Source: a virus. From it: a DNA stretch of 21,333 nt. The notes under the pieces were generated by a model. That model was not told where the DNA came from. It saw only the letters and a list, made by a program, of their open reading frames with translations, and did not search any database. The stretch is from positions 1-21,333 of the IMG/VR virus record IMGVR_UViG_3300024262_000296, one strand, 5' to 3'. Shown here piece by piece: positions 15,201 through 21,333 of the stretch (position 1 is its first letter; every line of letters begins with the position of its first letter). A program made the translations under genes and the position numbers.

Positions 15201-17065
15201 GAGAAAGAGTTACTACGGTTGCTGAGCAAAACTACGAGGAAGCTGATAGATTTTCGGATATTACTTATAGCGGTAACTTTAATTTAGAGACCAATGTAAA
15301 TAGACTTAATGAGTTCAATAAAGGACTATCTAACTATAAAAACTGTGAGGCTTCTTTTGGAGAGATTTTTATATTGGACGGAAGAACAACAGATGTTCTT
15401 GTTTTACAAGAAGACAAAATATCTTACGTTTTAGCTGAGAAAAATTTGTTGTCAGACGCATCGGCAGGAGATATAATTACGGCATCTCCTGAGGTGTTAG
15501 GGACTCAGATAGCAAGAGTAGAGAAATATGGAATAAGTTTTAACCCTGAGAGTTATGTTCAGTGGGGATACGATAGATTCTTTACAGATGTCAAAAGAGG
15601 AGCTGTTCTTCAAATGAAAGGGGATTCTCCTCAAGGAGAGCAATTGGTTGTTATTTCTGACCAAAGTATGAGAACTTGGTTTAGAGATACTTTCAATAAC
15701 TCTTTTAATACTCAAAAACTTGGAGGGTTTGACCCATATATGAATGAGTATGTTTTGAGTATGAACAATATATTATTACCTGTAAGTCCTCAATGTTTAT
15801 CTTGTGGTGTAAGCCAAACATTTACATTGTCAGTTAATGAGGAATTATCTAAGCAAACTGTTTATTGTGTTGACTTAGGTCCACTTGTTGGGTTTACTCA
15901 AGTTAGTTGGATATTTACAAGTATAGAGGTTGGTGCTACATTTAACGTTGAAGTGAATTATAATGGAACAATAGTATCATCAGGTCCTACAAATGTTAAT
16001 GGAAGTTTGTCTTTTAATAAAAATAGCATATTAGTAGAGACAGCTGAAATAACGCTGACTTATACGGGAGATATGGTTGTGTCTGTTTTAGCAGATTGTT
16101 GTGAAGCAGAGCTTTTAAATATAGTTGAAGTTGTTCTTACAAATAACTCTGAGGCAGGTCAAACCATTCACTCTCAATACAGATATACAAATGGTGCTTT
16201 TGTTGGACCATTATTATCAAACTTGGTTTTGTTTGGAAGCGGCTCAGGTACGCCTCTTGTTTCAAGATATAATATAACGTCAGGATTTGTAGGAGAAGGA
16301 GGGTTTCCTCCTGAATCAAGTACAATGAGATTATCCACAAACAAAATATCTCCTGACACTTATGATTTTGATATTTTACAAGATAAGTTTAGGTACTTTA
16401 GAAGCCCTGTTTTGTTTGATAATAATGATATTGATATTCAGGCTTTGTTAGTTGCTTCATCAGTAGCAACGCCAAATGCAGGAAGTACGCCTTTATTCTA
16501 TGCAGATTTTACTGTTCCTGCAAGTGTTAATGGAGACTATTTATATTTAATTTGGGATTTAAGAGATTCAATACCTGCTGAGTTATGTTTTGCTTCAAGT
16601 GTTATAGACGCTTGTTGTGATTGTACTCCGGGTAATTACTTTTTAAATGCTGCTTTTATAAATTCAACTTCTATTTTTACAGATGCAGATATGACAACTT
16701 TTGCTCCAAATGGATTCTATTCTTTTGAAGGAATTGTTAGAGAGTTGGTAGATGGAGTATTATTACCTCCTCAAACTTGCAATGTCTGTGGTGTTGAAGT
16801 ATCTTTGTGTTTTGGAATAAGTGAAGAAGATGTATGTTGTAATTGCAATGATACTTGCGATACTGCGTTTAATCTTTACTATGTTAGCAATCCAACAGCA
16901 GCATCTGTTCTTGTTGGATACTACAATGAAAACGGAATATTTCAACAAAATTCACTACCTGCGGGAGCAGTAGATGTTACTTATTGCAGCATAGGAGCAC
17001 CAACTTGCAGTGAACCATTAGTAGAAGCAACTATAACTTTTCAATCTTGCGATTGTTTAATATAA
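12230..17065 (+). CDS. Tail nozzle/muzzle (stabilisation) protein with Cys-rich C-terminal extension
   Basis: A 1611-aa protein. The N-terminal block RIFIAGRMNKIVDERLLPDG followed by VDAMNVRMGS and EVGVISNTKGN is the opening I associate with podovirus tail-stabilisation proteins (T7 gp12-like beta-propeller nozzles; muzzle in crAss-like phages). Further matching parts are ERFISFAYRYEYENGECSA (~210-228), QRAPEWAKRYKFVIKPDEEN (~630) and GGFDPYMNEYVLSMNN (~1164-1179). From ~1189 (CLSCG) the protein leaves the nozzle pattern and becomes beta-rich and Cys-rich. About 15 Cys lie in the last 160 residues, many as CC, CxC or CxxC. A ~51-residue module at 1470-1520 is repeated in the next gene. It presumably forms the distal gate of the tail and its extension an exposed decoration. 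The usual nozzle continuation is instead in the gene at 18026. Confidence 0.82.
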   Translation: MANLTRIFIAGRMNKIVDERLLPDGEYVDAMNVRMGSTENSEVGVISNTKGNTPLTALAYINGTPLSVNARCIGAIADSANETIYWFIHDSTFPIGATGKLDLIVSYNVYTDVLTYHIVSINDGGGVNTTLNFNPTYLITGVDIIEDLLFFTDDYNAPRVINTKKNYPNPISNIDQLNPESILVIKKPPTESPTVQLLSTSGQENYLEERFISFAYRYEYENGECSATSQWSDIAFVPRPFQFSINSMLNEGMTNAVNTAVVTYNSGGPLVVGIDLLFKQSNNNIIKIIEKLNKADLGLADYNDYQFSFNNSKIFTILRDSEILRLYDNVPRFAKAQTIMGNRLMYGNYVEGYDLLDKNGQPVKFEYIPTLITEDIGLVAIPDSTASGSYSINGPLSIPNSVVFIDLTGANLVAGSFISLSIRIAHSAFSGTLPDPSETTDTTEFTFDFFLNQDYSSVYELATSVQFQEAVGTSASILPVYDPTPGAETSCDGQTFTDSVNCALPQNLDALIKVGSGISAVGQPIKIITSPASSQIGFQIIAMKYEDNPVTPTGFVYEYYSVIYADAVFQLIGNPRGLHSNRGYEIGIVYMDEFNRASTALVSPNNTIYIPCGFSDKKNSIQVNIPITQRAPEWAKRYKFVIKPDEENYETIYCNLFFTDPETNAVWFYLEGENTKKVEIGDKLVVKADTDGPRQNCAYATILDKQTKEAGFIEPIDDVPVPPGLYVKINPNSFSAVLDPNAIVNLGSETVCAPKGGNYRILRYTVNQPDPANPGMFIDYTIPAGSIIELNLDWNRAGVGASCERRGYILDKRLTSSSDYDNFEDWWNGDNVQQILDTGISKDGSTELEYIPTNGYLSSTNFSTMYLQFYRNPVTNELLLQMSTGKSCTGVGYPRSRKYCVTSNINVFRAIDTIIFETEPQDALPDIFFENNLSFSIDADGNHEGNVQSQNIAGNIPAIVNTEFFNCFAFGNGAESYKIRDSIIGRSFNLGERVTTVAEQNYEEADRFSDITYSGNFNLETNVNRLNEFNKGLSNYKNCEASFGEIFILDGRTTDVLVLQEDKISYVLAEKNLLSDASAGDIITASPEVLGTQIARVEKYGISFNPESYVQWGYDRFFTDVKRGAVLQMKGDSPQGEQLVVISDQSMRTWFRDTFNNSFNTQKLGGFDPYMNEYVLSMNNILLPVSPQCLSCGVSQTFTLSVNEELSKQTVYCVDLGPLVGFTQVSWIFTSIEVGATFNVEVNYNGTIVSSGPTNVNGSLSFNKNSILVETAEITLTYTGDMVVSVLADCCEAELLNIVEVVLTNNSEAGQTIHSQYRYTNGAFVGPLLSNLVLFGSGSGTPLVSRYNITSGFVGEGGFPPESSTMRLSTNKISPDTYDFDILQDKFRYFRSPVLFDNNDIDIQALLVASSVATPNAGSTPLFYADFTVPASVNGDYLYLIWDLRDSIPAELCFASSVIDACCDCTPGNYFLNAAFINSTSIFTDADMTTFAPNGFYSFEGIVRELVDGVLLPPQTCNVCGVEVSLCFGISEEDVCCNCNDTCDTAFNLYYVSNPTAASVLVGYYNENGIFQQNSLPAGAVDVTYCSIGAPTCSEPLVEATITFQSCDCLI

Positions 17066-18017
17066 TTAAAATATGGCAGTAAATACAACATATTATTTAG
17101 ATGCGGCTGATTTGTCATTAGCAACAGCCGTATATTTAGATTCAGCATTATCTTTCATAGCTCCCGATGGATTTTATGGAGATGGAGTAATATCAAGACA
17201 GCAGTCATTAGGAATGCTTTTGGCTGCTAATGCTTGTCCTACTTGTGCGACTCCTTGTGGAGGGACAATTTCAGGCTCAGGAGGGCAAGGGGTATTTTTA
17301 TTGAATTTAGATGCAGGAGGTACTCCTTCTGATATTGGAGCTATAGTAGTTACTTTTAATCCTGCATATCAACCTGACGGAATAAGAGCTACTTATGATG
17401 GAAATATTTATAATAAATTAAGTTCTCCGTTAGACGGGCTTCATCAAAGCACAGACCCAACTGCTTATACGGTAGTAGGGAGTTCAGGGTCTGATTGTGG
17501 TTTAGCAGGAAATACAACTAACTTTCCTACAATTAATGAGTATTTATATAGCGGAACAGGATTTGTAGCTACAGGTAACACTCAAAACATAACCGTAAAT
17601 CCCGGAGATGTATCTTTAAGTCCAACAACTGTTGGGAATTGTATTATGGTAATACCAAAACCAAATGCTACTCCTAATATTGTTAATTTAGAGTTTTTAG
17701 GACCTTGTGGTGGTACTGCTTGGACTTTAGCTATAGCTTGCCCTGCACTTTTACCATCTTTTTCAAGTACTGATATGAGAATAAATGCTAATATTCCTTG
17801 TGGAGATTCATTTACAGAAACTTATTATTTTGCTAAAGTTCATACCACTGCTGATTCATACGTTGGTCAATACGATTATGTTTTTGAAGATGCTTTTGGT
17901 GCTGTTCCTTTAGCTGATGGATACTATATGACGGACAACGTAGCGGTTCCAAATAAAGTTTTGCACGTAGTAAACGGAATAGTAACAACATTATCAAATT
18001 GCGTTTAATATAATTAA
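17056..18017 (+). repeat. Repeated 14-nt gene boundary (TTTAATATAATTAA)
   Basis: The identical 14-mer occurs at 17056-17069 and 18004-18017, each spanning the stop codon and spacer of a Cys-rich-ending gene. The stop codon falls at different places within it, so the coding frame is not the reason for conservation. The AT-only sequence makes chance likely, but the repeat brackets exactly the gene at 17073, as expected if that gene arose by duplication or insertion. Confidence 0.4.
17073..18008 (+). CDS. Cys-rich tail-associated protein with two copies of a module shared with the nozzle
   Basis: A 311-aa, Gly/Thr/Ser-rich, beta-type protein. Residues 7-62 (YYLD, D17, APDGFY at 24-29, R42, GMLL, C55-PT-C58, C62) line up with nozzle residues 1470-1520 with a one-residue offset. 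A looser copy closes the chain at about 252-310 (TYYFAKVHTT, VFEDAFGAVPLADGYYM, HVVNGIV, final Cys). Between them is a beta domain with DIGAIVVTFNP, DGIRATYDGNIYNKLSSP, NTQNITVNPGDVSLSP and FLGPCGGTAW. No signal peptide or membrane segment is present. It begins 8 nt after the nozzle gene and sits before the gene carrying the nozzle-like distal domain. A tail-tip decoration or receptor-binding accessory is my inference; no enzymatic motif is seen. Confidence 0.7.
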   Translation: MAVNTTYYLDAADLSLATAVYLDSALSFIAPDGFYGDGVISRQQSLGMLLAANACPTCATPCGGTISGSGGQGVFLLNLDAGGTPSDIGAIVVTFNPAYQPDGIRATYDGNIYNKLSSPLDGLHQSTDPTAYTVVGSSGSDCGLAGNTTNFPTINEYLYSGTGFVATGNTQNITVNPGDVSLSPTTVGNCIMVIPKPNATPNIVNLEFLGPCGGTAWTLAIACPALLPSFSSTDMRINANIPCGDSFTETYYFAKVHTTADSYVGQYDYVFEDAFGAVPLADGYYMTDNVAVPNKVLHVVNGIVTTLSNCV

Positions 18018-18025
18018 TTGAAAAT

Positions 18026-18853
18026 ATGGATTACACAATATCATATAGCGAAGGAGTTGCCGGTTGGGTATCTTTTTATTCTTACAATCCTGATTGGATG
18101 ATTGGAATGAACAATTATTTCTATACTTTTAAGGGAGGTAATATATACCGGCACAATGTAAATGAAAAGCGTAATACTTTTTATCAACCATGGTGGGATA
18201 GAGTGGACTACCCTATTGTGCCTTCTCCAAATGCATTTACACCAACGAGTATTCAGAGTGTTTTTAATAATTCAACTCTTGAAAATAAATTGTTTAAAAC
18301 TTTAAACTTAGAAGGAGATTCTCCTTGGAGTGCTACAATGATAACAGACCTTCAACTGTCAGGATTTATTGAGCAGAATTGGTTTGAAAAGAAAGAAGCA
18401 TCTTATTTTGCATTTGTTAGAAATAACACTATTGGAGAGTTTGCATTAAGAAGTTTGAATGGTATAGGAAATAGCCTTACTGTAACAGGTTCAGGCTCAT
18501 CAGCTGCAACAATAAACTTTAGTATATCTCCATTGGTATCAATAGGAAATATTATAAGCATTGGAGACTATGTATATTTTGGACACCCTACTCCAAATTT
18601 TGCAGGACAGGTTACGGCTATAAATGTAGATTTACCAAATGGGGTAAACCAAATCGTTATCAATAATGCAATGTTAGTACCTCTTTCGGTTCCAATTCCG
18701 GGGAATGTAAACTTTTTCTTCTATGTCAAAAACTCAGTTGCAGAATCACACGGAGTGTTAGGACACTATTGTACGTTTACTCTGCAAAATAGTTTTAATA
18801 GTAAAATTGAATTATTTGCAGTAGAAACAGAAGTTATGAAAAGTTTCCCATAA
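18026..18853 (+). CDS. Nozzle-like distal tail protein (probable split-off C-terminal part of the nozzle)
   Basis: A 275-aa protein. The start MDYTISYSEGVAGWVSFYSY, then PDWMIGMNNYFYTFKGGNIY and RHNVNEKRNTFY, then ENKLFKTLNLEGDSPW, ITDLQLSGFIEQNWFEKKEA and a closing KIELFAVETEVMKSFP are patterns I recall from the C-terminal portion of single-chain podovirus nozzle proteins. There they follow the FDPYMNEYVLS-type block. Here that block is near residue 1170 of the upstream nozzle gene, and these parts lie in a separate gene two frames downstream. Residues ~150-240 carry a beta module (SIGDYVYFG, AGQVTAINVDLPNGVNQIVI) like those in the capsid and ring proteins. It probably assembles with the large nozzle. 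The leader TTGAAAAT is A-rich. Confidence 0.68.
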   Translation: MDYTISYSEGVAGWVSFYSYNPDWMIGMNNYFYTFKGGNIYRHNVNEKRNTFYQPWWDRVDYPIVPSPNAFTPTSIQSVFNNSTLENKLFKTLNLEGDSPWSATMITDLQLSGFIEQNWFEKKEASYFAFVRNNTIGEFALRSLNGIGNSLTVTGSGSSAATINFSISPLVSIGNIISIGDYVYFGHPTPNFAGQVTAINVDLPNGVNQIVINNAMLVPLSVPIPGNVNFFFYVKNSVAESHGVLGHYCTFTLQNSFNSKIELFAVETEVMKSFP

Positions 18854-18859
18854 TTTTAA

Positions 18860-18867
18860 TATCTTTG
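18860..18867 (+). promoter_or_regulatory. Possible -7 element, near-leaderless
   Basis: TATCTTTG fits TAnnTTTG and is followed by TAA, as in the other three copies, but it lies only 6 nt before the ATG at 18873. Transcription would start at or next to the start codon, giving a leaderless mRNA. No -33 box is seen. It could be chance in AT-rich DNA, or it could uncouple the acetyltransferase gene from the tail operon. Confidence 0.35.
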
Positions 18868-18872
18868 TAACT

Positions 18873-19283
18873 ATGGAATTAACTATTAGACAACTTAACG
18901 ACAATGATTACCAAGATATACTTGTAGATTGGTGGACTGTTTGGGGGTGGACAGCTCCTGAAAAAGACTTTCTTCCTGATGACGGAAAAGGAGGTTATAT
19001 TGTATATGATGGAGATATTCCTGTTTGTGCAGGATTTATTTATATAACCAACTCAAGAGTTGCTTGGGTTGATTGGATAATTTCAAATAAAGATTATAGA
19101 GAAAAAGAAAAAAGAAAAAAAGCTATAACAATACTTATAGACACTTTAACTAATCTTAGTAAAATGTCAGGAAGTAAATACGCTTATGCTTTAATAAAAA
19201 ACGACAGTTTAATTCAAACGTATGAAAGTCTTGGTTATGTAAAAGGCGATTCGTACACAAGTGAAATGATAAAATTATTATAA
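18873..19283 (+). CDS. GNAT-like N-acetyltransferase
   Basis: A 136-aa protein with the order of the GNAT fold: an N-terminal strand and helix (MELTIRQLNDNDYQDILVDW), beta strands GGYIVYDGDIPVCAGFIYI and AWVDWIISNKDYR, a helix with LIDTLTNLS, then YAYALIKNDSLIQTYESLGY and a final strand. The late N-D-S/YESLGY segment is typical of the acetyl-CoA end of the fold. The usual pyrophosphate loop (Q/R-x-x-G-x-G/A) is degenerate: after DYRE comes KEKRKKAI, with no Gly, so CoA binding may be altered. GNAT enzymes transfer acetyl from acetyl-CoA to an amine; the substrate is unknown. The gene lies between tail and internal-protein genes with a 19-nt gap upstream and 1 nt downstream. Confidence 0.68.
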   Translation: MELTIRQLNDNDYQDILVDWWTVWGWTAPEKDFLPDDGKGGYIVYDGDIPVCAGFIYITNSRVAWVDWIISNKDYREKEKRKKAITILIDTLTNLSKMSGSKYAYALIKNDSLIQTYESLGYVKGDSYTSEMIKLL

Positions 19284-19284
19284 A

Positions 19285-20106
19285 ATGGGAGTAGCAACAG
19301 CAGTAGCAATAGGTGGTTTAGCTATATCAGCAGCATCAACTACAATATCATTTGTCCAAGCGGGGCAACAAAAAAAGGCTCAAAGAGCAGCAGTAGCAAA
19401 AGCTGCTGAGGCAATGGCAGAAGCCCGTAAAAAACTTGAAATAAACTATGCTGAAGAGTTATCTATAAAAAAAGAACCTTATGAGCTTGAGAGAGAAGCT
19501 ATGCTTGCTCAAGGAGCTTTAGCTATGCAAGCAGGAGTTGAAAGCGATAGAGGTGCTGAAGCTACAGCGGGCAAACTTCAAATGGCACAAAATGTAGGTC
19601 AAGCAGCAATAAGAGGAGTTATGGGGCAGGAATTAGGTGTAATCGAAGAGAAGATAATAAATGAAGATAGCAGATTAAGAGATGTTGGTGTTCAATTAGA
19701 TTTAGGCGAAGTTGAGGGTGCTCAGTTAGCAGCAAGAGATGCTGAAGAAGCAAGGGCTGCGGCTATGGCTCAAGGGTTTGAAGGTGTTTCAAATACTCTT
19801 CAACAAGGTCTTGCTATGGTTCCTTTGTTTCAGAAATCAGCCGCTACAAAACAACTTGGTAAAATGTGGTCAGAAGCTCAAAAATTAAATCCAAACCTGA
19901 CTCAGTCAGATTTTCAAAAACAATTTGCTTCCTTATCAGGAACAAAAGGTTACGGGTCGTTGGCAGGAGTTGGAGAAATGGACGCTAATGCTTTTAATGC
20001 AACTATGAGTGGATATTCAAAACGAGAATTAAAAGAAATGCAAAAAATAATGGCTCAAGCAAGGAGATTAGGTTCAAGCGCTGTTTCAGGAATTTTAGGA
20101 ACTTAA
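19285..20106 (+). CDS. Internal virion / ejection protein (T7 gp14-like in layout)
   Basis: A 273-aa protein. A hydrophobic N-terminal segment rich in small residues (GVATAVAIGGLAISAASTTI, residues 2-21) is followed by a basic Gln/Lys patch. A long Ala/Glu/Gln-rich coiled-coil-like region follows to about residue 165, then a looser Gly/Ser/Lys-rich C-terminus. This pattern, one membrane-inserting helix plus an Ala-rich helical body, matches small internal core proteins such as T7 gp14, which enter the host envelope during ejection. Its place after the tail genes and before another large Gln/Asp-rich protein also fits an ejection cassette. There is no sequence motif that proves it; a non-ejected head core protein is the alternative. 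It begins 1 nt after the acetyltransferase stop. Confidence 0.62.
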   Translation: MGVATAVAIGGLAISAASTTISFVQAGQQKKAQRAAVAKAAEAMAEARKKLEINYAEELSIKKEPYELEREAMLAQGALAMQAGVESDRGAEATAGKLQMAQNVGQAAIRGVMGQELGVIEEKIINEDSRLRDVGVQLDLGEVEGAQLAARDAEEARAAAMAQGFEGVSNTLQQGLAMVPLFQKSAATKQLGKMWSEAQKLNPNLTQSDFQKQFASLSGTKGYGSLAGVGEMDANAFNATMSGYSKRELKEMQKIMAQARRLGSSAVSGILGT

Positions 20107-20117
20107 TACTATAAAAA

Positions 20118-21333
20118 ATGGCAGGTACATACTATAAATATGCAGAACGGGACGCAGACTCGCAGATAAATTGGGCTGAGGTTGGCAAGGGTATAAGTGA
20201 TATGCTTGCCGAAACAAATCGTGTTAGACAAGAAAAGAAAGATGCGATTGATGCTGCTACACGACAATTTGCAACTGAGTTATCAAATGCTCCTCAAGGA
20301 CAAAACCAAGATATAAATAATTTTACTAATAAGTACGCCCATACTATGATGGAACAAATGCGTATTGATGAGCAGTTATTAAAGTCAGGACAAATGCCTC
20401 TTGATAAATATACATTAAGAAGACAAAATTATGTTGACGGAACAAATCAACTTTTTGACCTTTCTACATTATTTCAAGGTGAGCATAAGAAAAAAATGGA
20501 AGGGGTAAACTCAGGAGATTTGCAGGCAATAAACATATTCAATATGAGTACTGTAGAAGGGTATGGAGATTTTAATAACTCAGAAGCTGTAATAGACTCT
20601 ATGGGAGACGGAAGAGTAAACATTGGTTTATATGAAAATAAAATTATAGACGGCAAAACAGTAAAAGTTTTATCTAAAAACATAGCACCTGTAAATGTTA
20701 TCAGGGGTAAGATACTTCAAAATGTTCCTACATTTAAAGTTGAAGAAGCTACCACAGCTACAGTTAAAGGTTTTGGAGCAAGAAAAGATGTGCTGTATCA
20801 AGCCGCTACCTTGTTAGGAGCAGGTAGTATAACAGAGCTTATGGGTCCTGACTTCTTGGCTACAAATCCTGACCCTACTACTCAGAAAATAGTAAAAGAT
20901 ATGAACGAAGCTATTGATGACCAAATTAGTAGTTATTTCTCTAATCCATATAATATTACTTCTGTATTAACTCAAAACACAGGTAGTTATGGTGCTGATT
21001 CTTTTATATTTGATAAAGAAGAAGCTGCTAAAGATAGCTCAAAAATACTTGTAAAGGTTGACCCAAATACAAATATGACTACTTTGGATACAGATGGTCC
21101 AAACTATAAAGCACAAAAGGAAGAGGCTTCTGCTTGGGTTAAAACTAATATACTTAGCAAGATAGACCAAGAGAGAAGTATCAAAACCACAGCTCAAAAT
21201 CAATTACAAGAAAGAAGACCTAAAACTGCTGAGGAAAATGCTCGTACAGATATGGAGAAAGATGCTGAAAACTTTGCACTTAATACTTCATATATCTTGA
21301 CAGGTACTGATGCTCAGAAAGCTCAAGATATGG
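20118..21333 (+). CDS. Large internal virion protein candidate, 3' end beyond the window
   Basis: The frame is open from ATG 20118 (MAGTYYKYAERDADSQINWA) through 405 codons to the window edge. The ATG has an A-rich leader (ATAAAAA) 11 nt after the previous stop. The visible part is hydrophilic, Gln/Asp/Asn/Lys-rich and largely helical (EVGKGISDMLAETNRVRQEK, YAHTMMEQMRIDEQLLKSG). It has no signal peptide or membrane segment and ends in a Gln/Lys/Glu-rich coiled-coil-like stretch. The first ~100 residues look like the N-terminal helical part of podovirus internal or cargo proteins, which often exceed 700 aa. Following the gp14-like gene supports an ejection or cargo role. No lytic transglycosylase or other catalytic motif is seen in the part present. 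Confidence 0.7.
   Translation, partial: MAGTYYKYAERDADSQINWAEVGKGISDMLAETNRVRQEKKDAIDAATRQFATELSNAPQGQNQDINNFTNKYAHTMMEQMRIDEQLLKSGQMPLDKYTLRRQNYVDGTNQLFDLSTLFQGEHKKKMEGVNSGDLQAINIFNMSTVEGYGDFNNSEAVIDSMGDGRVNIGLYENKIIDGKTVKVLSKNIAPVNVIRGKILQNVPTFKVEEATTATVKGFGARKDVLYQAATLLGAGSITELMGPDFLATNPDPTTQKIVKDMNEAIDDQISSYFSNPYNITSVLTQNTGSYGADSFIFDKEEAAKDSSKILVKVDPNTNMTTLDTDGPNYKAQKEEASAWVKTNILSKIDQERSIKTTAQNQLQERRPKTAEENARTDMEKDAENFALNTSYILTGTDAQKAQDM

Noticed and set aside
17000-17110. Programmed frameshift joining the nozzle gene to the next gene
   Set aside because: No slippery heptamer near the stop, the downstream gene has its own ATG and leader 8 nt later, and the spacer contains stops.

Overview
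The window looks like the DNA packaging and virion-structure module of a lytic, tailed (podovirus-type) phage of a Bacteroidota, probably flavobacterial, host. The DNA is AT-rich. All convincing genes lie on the plus strand and are tightly packed, often with ATGA/TAATG overlaps. Ribosome sites are mostly A-rich rather than Shine-Dalgarno. Several gene starts are preceded by TATATTTG, a match to the Bacteroidota -7 promoter consensus TAnnTTTG. The gene order (large terminase, portal, scaffold-like, HK97-type capsid, ring/adaptor proteins, giant nozzle, internal virion proteins) and a TerL and portal of about 750 and 810 aa fit the crAss-like or crAss-related podoviruses known from Cellulophaga and from marine and freshwater metagenomes. 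That placement rests on remembered family features, not on a search. No integrase, tRNA, CRISPR array or IS element is visible.

Layout. Positions 1-131 hold the tail end of an upstream gene and its rho-independent terminator. Positions 133-4422 hold a promoter and an operon of small genes (two unknowns, a GroES-like protein, a 2-oxoglutarate/Fe(II) oxygenase and a possible small terminase) leading into TerL. The portal follows with a 4-nt overlap (4419-6854). A second, nearly identical promoter-leader precedes the scaffold-like gene and the major capsid gene (6905-9446), closed by a strong terminator. A conserved unknown protein stands alone between two terminators (9533-10276). A third TATATTTG element starts the neck/tail operon: two ring or adaptor proteins, the 1611-aa nozzle, a Cys-rich 311-aa protein and a 275-aa protein that looks like the missing distal part of the nozzle. 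After it come a GNAT-like acetyltransferase, a T7 gp14-like internal protein, and a large protein that runs off the window.

How the genes work together. TerS/TerL package DNA through the portal into a shell built by scaffold and capsid protein, possibly assisted by the GroES-like factor. Ring proteins and nozzle close the head, and the Cys-rich proteins probably decorate the tail tip. The Ala-rich internal proteins are candidates for ejection with the DNA. The two enzymes may modify virion or host components; their substrates cannot be read from the sequence.

The most interesting signals are: (a) a nozzle apparently split into two genes around a Cys-rich insertion built from a recurring ~51-residue module; (b) a possible tandem GroES-like protein; (c) a repeated promoter-leader cassette; and (d) one beta-barrel-like module reused in three structural proteins.
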